Source: Cellulomonas sp. SLBN-39 (GTDB lineage: Bacteria > Actinomycetota > Actinomycetes > Actinomycetales > Cellulomonadaceae). From it: a stretch of DNA of 64,000 bases. Shown here piece after piece: positions 1 through 7,601 of the stretch. Location: NCBI RefSeq assembly GCF_006715865.1, contig NZ_VFOA01000001.1:3224001-3288000 (forward strand). Direction: 5' to 3'. Position 1 is the first letter of the stretch, and the number at the start of each line of letters is the position of its first letter. Position numbers and translations under genes: made by a program. The notes under the pieces are model-generated. The model was not told where the DNA came from, made no database searches, and saw only the letters and a list, made by a program, of their open reading frames with translations.

Positions 1-213
1 GGCGTCCTGCTGTACTGCGCCCGCCGCGTCGGCGGCGGGCTCCTCGCCCCCGTCCTGCTGCACGCGGCGATCCTGGTGGCGCTGTGGTCCCAGGCGGTGG
101 GCGACGCCGCCCTGCGCGCGCCGGGGCGGGTCGTCGACGTCGTGGTGCTCCTCGCGCTGGCCGCGGCGACGACGGTCGCCGGCGTGCTCGTGCTCCGTCG
201 CGGCTGGCGCTGA
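1..213 (+). CDS. C-terminal fragment of a CPBP-type membrane protease
   Basis: The reading frame is open from the first base of the window and stops at TGA 211-213, giving the last 70 residues of a protein whose start lies outside. The fragment has a GLLAP-x-LLHA segment followed by two hydrophobic stretches and ends in a short basic tail. A histidine in a LxAP-x-x-xHA context near the C-terminus is typical of CPBP-family intramembrane metalloproteases (CAAX-protease-like), where it is one of the metal ligands. The conserved EExxxR motif would lie upstream and cannot be checked, so this family call is an inference from one motif. Confidence 0.55.
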   Translation, partial: GVLLYCARRVGGGLLAPVLLHAAILVALWSQAVGDAALRAPGRVVDVVVLLALAAATTVAGVLVLRRGWR

Positions 214-333
214 CCGGCGCGCGGACCCGCCGGGCCGCCGTCTCCGGTCGCCGACCGGGCCGGTCGCTGCGACCATCGTCGCGGGTGCTGGCGCGAGGCC
301 AGGGGGTGGGGGCCCGAGACCCGAAGGAGCCGC

Positions 334-1116
334 GTGACCACGCTCGCCGCACGTCATCCGCAGCACGCCTGGGAGGTCGGCGCACGCGCCGGCTACGCCG
401 TGAGCGGGCTGCTGCACGCCCTGATCGGGGTGCTCGCCCTCCAGCTGGCGCTGGGCTCGTCGTCCGCCGACGCGGACCAGTCGGGTGCGCTCCAGGCCGT
501 CGCGGGCTCGCCGTTCGGCGCTGTCGTGCTGTGGTTCGCCGTCGTGGCGTTCGTCGCGCTGGGGGCCTGGCAGGCGGCCGCCGCGCTGCGCGGTGCCGGC
601 CAGGACACCGCGGACCGCGTGAAGGCCGGGGCCAAGGCCGTCATGTACCTGGCGCTCGCCGCCACCTCGTACGCGTTCGCGCAGGGGTCGGGGTCGTCGA
701 GCAGCGGCCAGACGTCGGACGCGACGGCCCAGCTGATGCAGGCGCCGGCGGGGAGGTTCCTCGTGGGTGCGGTCGGCCTGGGTGTCGTCGCCGTGGGCGT
801 CTACCACGTGGTCAAGGGTGTGCGGAGGAAGTTCCTCGACGACCTGCGCAGCCTGCCGTCCGGTCGCGCAGGTCGTGCCGCGCGCTGGTGCGGCGTGCTC
901 GGGTACGCCGCCAAGGGTGCTGCCCTGGTGGTCGTCGGCGGGCTGTTCGTCGTCGCCGCGGTGCAGCAGGACCCCCAGGAGGCCACCGGTCTGGACGGAG
1001 CGCTCACGGCGCTGCGCGACGCGCCGATGGGGACGGTGCTGCTCGTGCTGGTGGCCGCCGGTTTCGTCCTGTTCGGGGTGTACTGCTTCGTCCGGGCACG
1101 CTTCGGAAGCCTGTGA
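334..1116 (+). CDS. DUF1206 integral membrane protein
   Basis: A 260-residue membrane protein starting at GTG 334, preceded by a good ribosome binding site GAAGGAG at 323-329. It has about six hydrophobic segments in three two-helix units (roughly residues 17-38/62-85, 100-118/138-160 and 186-210/230-252). Each unit opens with a G-Y-A or similar small-residue motif followed by a lysine- or arginine-rich turn. This threefold arrangement is characteristic of DUF1206, a family of unknown function common in actinobacteria. Most paralogues are larger than a single unit and lack catalytic motifs, as here. No partner gene is suggested by the context. Confidence 0.85.
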   Translation: MTTLAARHPQHAWEVGARAGYAVSGLLHALIGVLALQLALGSSSADADQSGALQAVAGSPFGAVVLWFAVVAFVALGAWQAAAALRGAGQDTADRVKAGAKAVMYLALAATSYAFAQGSGSSSSGQTSDATAQLMQAPAGRFLVGAVGLGVVAVGVYHVVKGVRRKFLDDLRSLPSGRAGRAARWCGVLGYAAKGAALVVVGGLFVVAAVQQDPQEATGLDGALTALRDAPMGTVLLVLVAAGFVLFGVYCFVRARFGSL

Positions 1117-1146
1117 CGTTTCACCCGCACTCGTCCCGCACGGTTG

Positions 1147-1175
1147 TTGCGTGGATGTCCCGTATGGGGCATAGT
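1147..1175 (+). promoter_or_regulatory. Candidate promoter of the riboswitch-bldC transcript
   Basis: TTGCGT (1147-1152) and CATAGT (1170-1175) are separated by 17 bases, a good match to housekeeping sigma-factor spacing. The predicted start near 1182 lies immediately upstream of the riboswitch aptamer, so the whole aptamer would be in the leader. This is read directly from sequence and has not been tested. Confidence 0.6.
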
Positions 1176-1183
1176 CATTCGTG

Positions 1184-1262
1184 TCAGCGACAACGGCAAA
1201 CCCGCTGCAAGGCGGGGACGCAAAGCCACGGGGCCCACAGGGCCAGCCGAGCTACCGAACGA
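1184..1262 (+). promoter_or_regulatory. Cyclic-di-GMP-I (GEMM-I) riboswitch
   Basis: The leader contains the conserved GEMM-I core in order: a GGCAAACC segment (1195-1202), a GC-rich hairpin closed by a GCAA tetraloop (CCCGCU/GGCGGG, 1201-1216), the near-invariant GGGACGCAAAGCC block (1215-1227), a second hairpin GGGCC-type arm (1230-1244), and the closing AGCCGAGCTACCG (1245-1257). GEMM-I RNAs bind cyclic di-GMP, with the GNRA tetraloop docking into the second helix. In my hand alignment the base equivalent to the ligand-contacting G20 of the Vibrio Vc2 aptamer is G1195, which favours c-di-GMP over c-AMP-GMP. The ribosome binding site of the downstream gene (1264-1270) begins a few bases after the 3' end and no U-tract terminator intervenes, so translational control is more likely than attenuation (inference). 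Confidence 0.9.
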
Positions 1263-1277
1263 CGAAGGAGCATGACC

Positions 1278-1496
1278 ATGTCTGTCGACATCCCCGCCGC
1301 CCCCCTCTCGCAGGGTTCGCTCCTCACGCCTGGTGAGGTCGCGGTGCTCTTCCGGGTCGACCCGAAGACGGTCACCCGCTGGGCGCAGGCCGGCAAGCTC
1401 TCCGCGGTCCGCACCCTCGGCGGGCACCGCCGCTTCCACGAGGCCGAGGTCCGCCAGCTCCTCACCGGTGTGCCGCAGCAGCGCATCGGCCAGTGA
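1278..1496 (+). CDS. bldC: BldC-family MerR-like DNA-binding regulator
   Basis: A 72-residue protein made of a single winged helix-turn-helix of the MerR/excisionase type. The core runs LLTPGEVAVLFRVDPKTV, then TRWAQAGKL, then a RTLGGHRRF wing. This is the signature of BldC, which in Streptomyces binds DNA as head-to-tail oligomers at direct repeats and delays development. An in-frame ATG at 1272 is only one base from the GAAGGAG ribosome binding site (1264-1270), so ATG 1278, spaced 7 bases from it, is preferred. The gene stands alone between the riboswitch and a long terminator hairpin, so its expression should respond to cyclic di-GMP. Confidence 0.9.
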   Translation: MSVDIPAAPLSQGSLLTPGEVAVLFRVDPKTVTRWAQAGKLSAVRTLGGHRRFHEAEVRQLLTGVPQQRIGQ

Positions 1497-1532
1497 GGTC
1501 CCGCCGCCCGCGCGGCGGCCAGCACGGCATCG

Positions 1533-1566
1533 GACGCCGGTGGTGACATCTGTCACCACCGGCGTC
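1533..1566 (+). terminator. Long perfect hairpin after bldC
   Basis: A perfect 16-bp inverted repeat (GACGCCGGTGGTGACA and its complement) with only TC between the arms, 37 bases after the bldC stop codon. There is no following T-run. Its position and strength suggest a transcription terminator. An operator role for the downstream gene cannot be excluded. Confidence 0.65.
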
Positions 1567-1663
1567 GTGCTGTGCGCCCCGCGGGTCGCCGGCCTGCGGG
1601 CAGGGCCCGCCCTGGTGGCCTCACCGGGTCGGGCGGCGGCTCCCGACATGAAAGGATCGCCCC

Positions 1664-2152
1664 ATGGCTCTGCGTGAGATCCGCACCGTCGGCGACCCCG
1701 TCCTGCGCACCCCGTGCGACCCGATCACCGTGATCGACGACCGGGTGCGGACCCTCGTCGACGACCTCCTCGAGACCGTCGACATGGACGGCCGGGCCGG
1801 GCTGGCCGCGAACCAGATCGGCGTCGGCCTGCGGGCGTTCTCCTGGAACATCGACGACGAGATCGGCTACGTCCTCAACCCCGTCATCGTCGAGCTCTCC
1901 GAGGACGAGTACCAGGACGGTGACGAGGGCTGCCTGTCGGTCCCCGGCCTGTGGTACCCGACGCGGCGCGCCTGGTACGCGCGGGTCGTCGGGACCGACC
2001 TCGACGGCAAGGAGGTCACGGTCGAGGGCGTCGAGCTGATGGCCCGCTGCCTGCAGCACGAGGTCGACCACCTCGACGGCAAGCTCTACCTGGACCGCCT
2101 CGAGCGGTCGGTGCGCAAGAAGGCCATGCGCGCGATGCGCGAGCAGCTCTGA
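1664..2152 (+). CDS. def: Peptide deformylase
   Basis: A 162-residue enzyme that removes the formyl group from the initiator methionine of nascent proteins, using a metal ion. All three family motifs are present: GLAANQIG (46-53), EGCLS with ligand Cys90, and QHEVDHLDG with ligands His132 and His136 and catalytic Glu133. ATG 1664 follows AAAGGA at 1651-1656. The length is usual for the short actinobacterial form. It is a single gene between a terminator hairpin and the DUF3145 gene. Methionine aminopeptidase, which acts next in N-terminal processing, is encoded elsewhere in this window (25743-26615). Confidence 0.96.
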   Translation: MALREIRTVGDPVLRTPCDPITVIDDRVRTLVDDLLETVDMDGRAGLAANQIGVGLRAFSWNIDDEIGYVLNPVIVELSEDEYQDGDEGCLSVPGLWYPTRRAWYARVVGTDLDGKEVTVEGVELMARCLQHEVDHLDGKLYLDRLERSVRKKAMRAMREQL

Positions 2153-2315
2153 CGGCACGGGTGCGCCCGCGCGGGTGATGCCGCGCGCGGCGTCTGGTGC
2201 AACCGGGCTCCCTGGTGCATCCTGTGCTCAGCACGCCGTGTGCGCTGTGACGTACTCCTGCACGGGTCCGAGGTCGTTGGGGAAGGCGACCCTCGAACCG
2301 CTCAAGGAGGACGAC

Positions 2316-2816
2316 ATGGCTGGTGGACTCACCCGCGGTGTACTTTTCGTGCACTCGGCGCCCCGTGCGCTCTGCCCCCACGTCGAGTGGGCGGCGGGCA
2401 ACGTGCTGGACGCCCGCGTGAGCATGGACTGGACCGCGCAGCCCGCGGGCCCGGGGTTCTACCGGGCCGAGCACTCGTGGCAGGGCCCCGCGGGCACCGG
2501 CGCGCGCCTGGCGTCGGGCCTGCGCGGCTGGGCGCACCTGCGGTACGAGGTCACGGAGGAGCCGAGCACCGGGGTCGACGGCTCGCGCTGGAGCCACACG
2601 CCCGAGCTGGGCATCTTCCACGCCCAGACCGACGTGCACGGCAACGTCGTGGTGCCCGAGGACCGCATCCGCGCGGCGCTCGAGCACGCGGGCGACGCCC
2701 AGCGTCTGCGTGCCGAGCTGGACCTCGCGCTCGGCCAGGCCTGGGACGACGAGCTCGAGCCGTTCCGGTACGCCGGCGCCGGCGCGCCCGTGCGGTGGCT
2801 GCACCGCGTCGGCTGA
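2316..2816 (+). CDS. DUF3145 family protein
   Basis: A 166-residue protein with the strongest ribosome binding site in this part of the window (AAGGAGG, 2304-2310), which fixes the start at ATG 2316 although the frame is open further upstream. The N-terminus (RGVLFVHSAPRALCPHVEW) and the C-terminal ELDLALGQAWDDELEPFRY segment are hallmarks of DUF3145, a soluble family confined to actinobacteria and of unknown function. No membrane segment, signal peptide or catalytic motif is evident. It is followed by a strong hairpin, so it is probably transcribed alone. Confidence 0.88.
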   Translation: MAGGLTRGVLFVHSAPRALCPHVEWAAGNVLDARVSMDWTAQPAGPGFYRAEHSWQGPAGTGARLASGLRGWAHLRYEVTEEPSTGVDGSRWSHTPELGIFHAQTDVHGNVVVPEDRIRAALEHAGDAQRLRAELDLALGQAWDDELEPFRYAGAGAPVRWLHRVG

Positions 2817-2829
2817 CTCCACGGCCTGA

Positions 2830-2863
2830 GCCAGGTCCCGGGACCTGCGTCCCGGGACCTGGC
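2830..2863 (+). terminator. 15-bp perfect hairpin after the DUF3145 gene
   Basis: GCCAGGTCCCGGGAC pairs perfectly with its complement around a CTGC loop, 13 bases after the DUF3145 stop codon, with no T-run. The arms themselves contain the palindrome GGTCCCGGGACC. It is placed as a terminator separating DUF3145 from the flavinylation locus. Confidence 0.7.
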
Positions 2864-2974
2864 GCGCACCCAGGACTACCCTTCGCTCCTCCCAGGGATC
2901 CCCCAGGGAGCGCTCGTACGTTCTCCCATGCCAACGCTCCGCGCGACCCCGCGCCGCCGAGAGGGGAACACCCG

Positions 2975-3487
2975 ATGCGCCCGACCACCCGCCGCCGCTC
3001 CTTCGCCCTGCTGTCCGGGATCGCCGCCGCGACCGTCCTCGCCGGCTGTGCCACCAGCTCCGCGACCGAGACGGGCTCCGGCACCGACGACGGCTCGACG
3101 CAGACCGGGACCGACGAGGCCGGCACCGACGACACCGCGGCCGGGACGGCCGACGGCACGGCGGACGACGACGCGGCCGCGACCGGCTCGACGTACACGG
3201 ACGGCACCTACAAGGCCACGGGCGGCTACACGTCGCCCGGCGGGCCCGAGACCGTCGCGGTGAGCCTCACGCTCGCCGACGGCGTCGTCACCGCCGTCGA
3301 GGTCACCCCCGAGGCCACCAACGCCACGTCCCGGCAGTACCAGACGCAGTTCGCGTCCGGGATCGCCGACGAGGTCGTGGGCGTCGCGATCGACGACCTC
3401 GACGTCACCACCGTGTCCGGGTCCTCGCTGACCAGCGGCGGGTTCATGGACGCCGTCGCCCAGATCTCCGCCGATGCGGCCGCCTGA
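2975..3487 (+). CDS. FMN-binding-domain lipoprotein
   Basis: A 170-residue secreted lipoprotein. It has an N-terminal TRRRS basic region, a hydrophobic core and a lipobox VLAGC with lipidated Cys25. A low-complexity Gly/Thr/Asp/Ala linker (about 26-75) follows, then an FMN_bind domain (about 76-168). Such domains carry FMN covalently attached by ApbE to a Ser/Thr in a D-x-x-[ST]-G-[AS]-[ST] motif. Here the site reads TTVSGSS, so Ser151 is the likely acceptor and the leading Asp is replaced by Thr. It overlaps apbE by 14 bases and heads a three-gene operon, so it is probably the extracytoplasmic electron acceptor of the downstream membrane reductase. Confidence 0.9.
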   Translation: MRPTTRRRSFALLSGIAAATVLAGCATSSATETGSGTDDGSTQTGTDEAGTDDTAAGTADGTADDDAAATGSTYTDGTYKATGGYTSPGGPETVAVSLTLADGVVTAVEVTPEATNATSRQYQTQFASGIADEVVGVAIDDLDVTTVSGSSLTSGGFMDAVAQISADAAA

Positions 3488-4334
3488 GACGACGTTCGAC
3501 GCGATCGGCACCCGGTGGCGGATCACGACGCCGGAACCGCTCGCGGACCGGGTCCTGGCCCGGGTGCACGCCGTGATCGACGCGTACGACCGCACGTGGT
3601 CGCGGTTCCGTGACGACTCCGTCGTGGCCGCGATGGCCCGCGAGCCCGGCACGTACGTGCTGCCGGTGCACGCGGCCGCGCTGCTCGACCACTACGACGT
3701 CCTCACGGCGTGCACCGACGGGGCGGTGACCCCGCTCGTCGGCCGCAGCCTGGAGCGCCTCGGCTACGACGCCGCCTACTCGCTGCAGCCGGCGGGGGAT
3801 CCGGTGCCCGCCGCGGCGCCCGCCGCCGTCAGCCGCGACGGGCACGTGCTGCACGTGCACGAGCCCGTGCTGCTCGACGTCGGCGCCGCCGGCAAGGGGC
3901 AGCTGGTCGACCTCGTCGGCGCCGAGCTGATCGCCTGCGGCGTCGGGACGCACACGGTCGACGCCGGGGGCGACGTCCTGCACCGCGGTCCCACGCCCCT
4001 GCGGGTGGCCCTGCAGCAGCCGGGAGACCCCACGCGCGCGATCGGCGTCGTCGAGGTCCGTGACGGTGCCGTCTGCGGGTCGGCCGTCGACCGGCGGACC
4101 TGGGGCGACGGCCTGCACCACGTGCTCGACGCGCGCACCGGGTCACCGGTCCGCGACGTCGTCGCCACGTGGGCGCTCGCCCCCACCGCCATGGTCGCCG
4201 ACGGCCTCGCCACGGCGCTGTTCCTCGCCGACCCCGACCGTCTTCAGGCGCGCTACGCGCACACCTACGTCCAGCTGCACGCCGACGGCCACGCGCGCTA
4301 CGCGCTGGCCCTGCCCGGGGAGCTCTGCGCATGA
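3474..4334 (+). CDS. apbE: FAD:protein FMN transferase
   Basis: A 286-residue ApbE-family enzyme that uses FAD to attach FMN to Ser/Thr of target proteins. Family motifs in order: IGTRWRIT (11-18), FRDDS (45-49), TDGAVTPLVG (81-90), DVGAAGKG (135-142), DAGGD (163-167), HHVLDARTG (215-223) and ADGLATALF (242-250). There is no signal peptide or lipobox, unlike many proteobacterial ApbE proteins, so it may act in the cytoplasm or be exported in complex with its substrate (inference). ATG 3474 lies inside the end of the FMN-binding lipoprotein gene, and its own stop overlaps the next start (ATGA), so the three genes are translationally coupled. Confidence 0.93.
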   Translation: MRPPETTFDAIGTRWRITTPEPLADRVLARVHAVIDAYDRTWSRFRDDSVVAAMAREPGTYVLPVHAAALLDHYDVLTACTDGAVTPLVGRSLERLGYDAAYSLQPAGDPVPAAAPAAVSRDGHVLHVHEPVLLDVGAAGKGQLVDLVGAELIACGVGTHTVDAGGDVLHRGPTPLRVALQQPGDPTRAIGVVEVRDGAVCGSAVDRRTWGDGLHHVLDARTGSPVRDVVATWALAPTAMVADGLATALFLADPDRLQARYAHTYVQLHADGHARYALALPGELCA

Positions 4335-5950
4335 GCCACGTCGACGGCCTCCTCGGCCGCCTGAGCATGTACCGCCTCGTCACGGTCGCGCTGGCCGCGA
4401 TCGTCCTCGCCGCTCTCGTCGGCGCGGCCACCGGCGCCGTCGGCGTCGACCCGTGGGGGATCCTCGCCGGCACGGCCGTCGCGATCGGTGCCACGGCCGT
4501 CGTCAGCGCGGTCGGCGGGCGCCTCGTGCGGCGCCCCGCGCACCTGGAGTCCTCCGTGATCACCGGGCTCATCCTCGTGCTGCTGTTCCAGCCGTCCCTG
4601 GAGCCGTCCGCCCTGGCGACCCTCGCGGGCGCCGGTGCGGTGGCCGCAGCCTCCAAGTACCTCGTGGCCGTCCGGGGCCGGCACGTGGTGAACCCGGCGG
4701 CGTTCGGCGCGCTCGTCGCCGGTGTCGTCGGGTGGCCGCTCCTGGGCACCTTCGGGGCGTTCTGGTGGGTCGCGACCCCGTTCCTGCTGCCCGTCGTCGC
4801 GGTCGTCGGGCTCGCCGTGGTGCTGCGCACGCGGCACGTGGCCCCCGTCGTCGCGTACCTGCTCACGGGGGTCGCCGTCGTGCTGCAGCAGCAGGTGTCG
4901 CTCGGGACCGCGCCCACTGACGCACTGTGGTCCGCCGTGGCGCAGTACCCGCTGGTGTTCGCCGCCACGATCATGCTCACGGAGCCGCTGACCCTCGCGC
5001 CCCGGCGCGGGCAGCAGATCGGCCTCGCGGTGCTCGCAGCGCTGCTCGCGTTCGTGCCGTTCCACCTCGGCCCCGTGTCGAACACCCCGGAGCTGGGCCT
5101 CGTCGTCGCCAACGTCGTGGCCTTCGTGCTCGGCCAGCGCGGCGGCGTGCGGCTGCAGGTGGCCGCGCACACCGCCGTCGGCGGCGGGGCGCACGAGGTC
5201 CTGCTGCGCCCCGCACGGCCCGTGCGCTGGCGGCCCGGCCAGTGGGTCGAGCTGCACGTCCCGCACCGTGCGGACGGACGCGGGGAGCGGCGCACCTTCT
5301 CGATCGTGGGCGCCCCGTCCGACGGCCCCACCGCCGACGCCCTCGCGGTCGCGTTCACCGTCCCCGCGGAGCCGAGCTCGTTCAAGCAGACCCTCGCCGC
5401 GCTGCCCGTGGGGGCCACCCTGCACGCCACCGGTGTCGGCGGCGACCTGCTCCTGCCGCGGAGCACGACCACGCCGCTGCTCCTGGTGGCCGGTGGCATC
5501 GGCGTCACGCCGTTCCTGCCGATGCTCGAGGCGGGCACGCACCCCGATGCGGTCCTCGTCCTCGTGCTGCGCACCCACGACGCCCCGCCGTACCTCGAGC
5601 GGCTCGCCGCGACGGGCGTGCGCACGCTCGTGGTCGGGCCGACCACGGGTGGACCGCAGGACACGGACGACGCCGGCTGGGAACTGCCCGACGGGTGGCA
5701 CCGCATCGGTGCGCGGCTGACCGCCGAGGACCTCGCCGAGGCGGTGCCCGACGCGGACCAGCGGCGCGCCTACGCGTCGGGGTCGCCCGCCATGCTGGCC
5801 GGCACCGTGCCCGTGCTGCGTGCCGTCGGCGTCCGCCGGGTGCGCCGCGACGTGTTCAGCGGCTACACCGGCGGACGCCGACGCCCGGTCACGCGGGGTC
5901 GGGCGGACGCGCAGGGTCAGACGGAGGTGACGACCAGCGCGACGTTGTGA
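4331..5950 (+). CDS. NqrB/RnfD-like membrane domain fused to a ferredoxin-reductase-type FAD/NAD module
   Basis: A 539-residue fusion. Residues 15-270 form a polytopic membrane domain resembling NqrB/RnfD: SSVITGLILVLLFQP, then SKYLVAVRGRHVVNPAAFG, then MLTEPLTLAP. Residues 285-515 form an FNR-type module with flavin-binding RTFSIVGAP (321-329), NAD-binding GGIGVTP (388-394), YASGSPAML (481-489) and a terminal DVFSGY. It should move electrons from cytosolic NAD(P)H through flavin across the membrane to the flavinylated lipoprotein encoded two genes upstream. The last 24 residues are basic and low-complexity, and the gene overlaps the convergent fabF by 34 bases. Confidence 0.85.
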   Translation: MSHVDGLLGRLSMYRLVTVALAAIVLAALVGAATGAVGVDPWGILAGTAVAIGATAVVSAVGGRLVRRPAHLESSVITGLILVLLFQPSLEPSALATLAGAGAVAAASKYLVAVRGRHVVNPAAFGALVAGVVGWPLLGTFGAFWWVATPFLLPVVAVVGLAVVLRTRHVAPVVAYLLTGVAVVLQQQVSLGTAPTDALWSAVAQYPLVFAATIMLTEPLTLAPRRGQQIGLAVLAALLAFVPFHLGPVSNTPELGLVVANVVAFVLGQRGGVRLQVAAHTAVGGGAHEVLLRPARPVRWRPGQWVELHVPHRADGRGERRTFSIVGAPSDGPTADALAVAFTVPAEPSSFKQTLAALPVGATLHATGVGGDLLLPRSTTTPLLLVAGGIGVTPFLPMLEAGTHPDAVLVLVLRTHDAPPYLERLAATGVRTLVVGPTTGGPQDTDDAGWELPDGWHRIGARLTAEDLAEAVPDADQRRAYASGSPAMLAGTVPVLRAVGVRRVRRDVFSGYTGGRRRPVTRGRADAQGQTEVTTSATL

Positions 5951-7161
5951 CCGCCGAACCCGAACGAGTTGTTCACGGCGGCGACCTGCCCGGCCGGCAG
6001 CGCGCGCGGGGTGTCCCGCACCAGGTCGAGGACGAGCTCGGGGTCCGGGTTCGCCACGTTGATCGTCGGCGGCGCCAGCCGGTCGTGCAGGGCCAGCACC
6101 GTGAAGATCGTCTCCAGGGCTCCGGCACCACCGAGGAGGTGGCCGGTCATCGACTTCGTCGCCGAGAGCACCGCGTGGTCGGCCTCGTCGCCCAGCACCT
6201 CGCGGATCGAGCGCGCCTCGATCAGGTCGCCGACGACGGTCGACGTGGCGTGGGCGTTGACGTGCACGACGTCGCGCGCGGCCACGCCCGCGTCGGCCAG
6301 CGCGGAGCGCATGGCCCGGACCTGGCCGCGGCCCGACGGGTCGGGAGAGGTGATGTGGTAGCCGTCGGCGGACAGGCCGACACCCGCGAGCCGCGCGTAC
6401 ACCCGGGCGCCGCGGGCCGCGGCGTGCTCGGCCGACTCCAGGACCACGACGCCGGCGCCCTCACCGATGACGAAGCCGTCGCGGTCGACGTCGTAGGGGC
6501 GTGAGGCGCCCGCGGGGTCGTCGTTGCGGGTCGAGAGCGTGCGGGACGCCGCGAACGCGGCGATGGGCATCGGGTGGATGACCGCCTCCGTGCCGCCCGC
6601 GACGACGATGTCGGCACGGCCCGCGCGGATCATGTCCGCCGCGTAGCCGATGGCCTCCGCGCCGGTGGCGCACGCGGACACCACGGCGTGGGCGCCGGCG
6701 CGCGCACCGAGCTCGAGCGAGACGTACGCCGTCGCCGAGTTCGGCATGAGCATCGGCACGGTCATGGGCAGGACGCGGCGTCCGCCCTTCTCGCGCAGCG
6801 TGTCCCACCCGTCCAGGGTGGTCCAGATGCCGCCGATGCCCGACGAGACGACCGAGCCCAGCCGGTCGCCGTCGACCTCCGGCGCGCCGGCGTCGGCCCA
6901 GGCCTCGCGCGCCGCGATGATCGCGTACTGCGACGACGGGTCCATGCGCTTGATCTCGGGCCGCGGGAGCACCTCCGACGGCGGGACGCGCAGCTGCGCG
7001 GCGAAGTTCACGCCGATCTCGTAGGTGGTCGCCCAGTCGTTGTCCATGGGGCGCGCCCCGGACTCGCCGGCGAGCGCGGCGCGCCAGGTGCTGGGCACGT
7101 CACCACCGAGGGGGGTGGTGGCGCCCAGGCCGGTGACGACGACCTCGGGGACGGTGCTCAT
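5917..7161 (-). CDS. fabF: Beta-ketoacyl-ACP synthase II
   Basis: A 414-residue elongating condensing enzyme of type II fatty acid synthesis. The catalytic triad is visible: Cys164 in SACATG, His304 in NAHATST and His341 in SMTGHLLGGAGA. Conserved Lys336 and the C-terminal NNSFGFGGHN loop are also present. ATG 7161 follows a ribosome binding site GGAGCACCC, and the upstream in-frame extension is arginine/proline-rich noise. It is last in the fabD-fabH-acpP-fabF operon. Its 3' end overlaps the convergent reductase gene by 34 bases, so read-through from either side would produce antisense RNA. Confidence 0.96.
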   Translation of the reverse strand: MSTVPEVVVTGLGATTPLGGDVPSTWRAALAGESGARPMDNDWATTYEIGVNFAAQLRVPPSEVLPRPEIKRMDPSSQYAIIAAREAWADAGAPEVDGDRLGSVVSSGIGGIWTTLDGWDTLREKGGRRVLPMTVPMLMPNSATAYVSLELGARAGAHAVVSACATGAEAIGYAADMIRAGRADIVVAGGTEAVIHPMPIAAFAASRTLSTRNDDPAGASRPYDVDRDGFVIGEGAGVVVLESAEHAAARGARVYARLAGVGLSADGYHITSPDPSGRGQVRAMRSALADAGVAARDVVHVNAHATSTVVGDLIEARSIREVLGDEADHAVLSATKSMTGHLLGGAGALETIFTVLALHDRLAPPTINVANPDPELVLDLVRDTPRALPAGQVAAVNNSFGFGGHNVALVVTSV

Positions 7162-7260
7162 GGGTGCTCCTCGCGGGTACGGACGACGGAAGGCTCGGGC
7201 GGTGCGCGCAGCGGGGCGGCGCGCACCGCCCGGTGGGGCCACCGGGGTGGCCCGGGGGCC

Positions 7261-7509
7261 TCAGGACTGGGCGCCCGTGATGTACGTGACGGCGTCGCCG
7301 ACGGTGGCGAGGTTCTTGACCTCGTCGTCGGGGATGCGCACGTCGAACTTCTCCTCGGCGAGCGTGACGATCGTCATCATCGACAGCGAGTCGATGTCGA
7401 GGTCGTCCGTGAAGGACTTCTCCGGCAGGACGGAGTCGGTCGGCAGACCGGTCTCCTCGCTGACGATCTCGGCCAGGCCGGCGAGGATCTCCTGCTCGGT
7501 GTACGCCAT
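7261..7509 (-). CDS. acpP: Acyl carrier protein
   Basis: An acidic 82-residue carrier protein. Ser41 in DIDSLSMM is the site for the 4'-phosphopantetheine arm that carries the growing acyl chain. Start ATG 7509 is preceded by GGAGTCACCG. An ATG twelve bases upstream in the same frame would swallow that ribosome binding site and is rejected. The gene lies 92 bases from fabH and 99 bases from fabF, the usual actinobacterial order. Confidence 0.96.
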   Translation of the reverse strand: MAYTEQEILAGLAEIVSEETGLPTDSVLPEKSFTDDLDIDSLSMMTIVTLAEEKFDVRIPDDEVKNLATVGDAVTYITGAQS

Positions 7510-7601
7510 CGGTGACTCCATTTCGTGTGGGTGGTGGGACGAACGTGTCGAACGGTACCGGCCGTGCGGGACGCTCCCGGGGCGGTTCCGTCCGGACCGG
7601 C

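Noticed and set aside
84-1496. A 470-codon frame running through the DUF1206 gene and riboswitch into bldC
   Set aside because: Only its last 73 codons are meaningful (the BldC protein); the rest is in the wrong frame relative to DUF1206 and crosses a structured RNA.
3776-5706. Long minus-strand frames (to 625 codons) opposite apbE and the NqrB-FNR fusion
   Set aside because: They are antisense to overlapping, motif-rich plus-strand genes and show only Ser/Thr/Arg/Ala low complexity.
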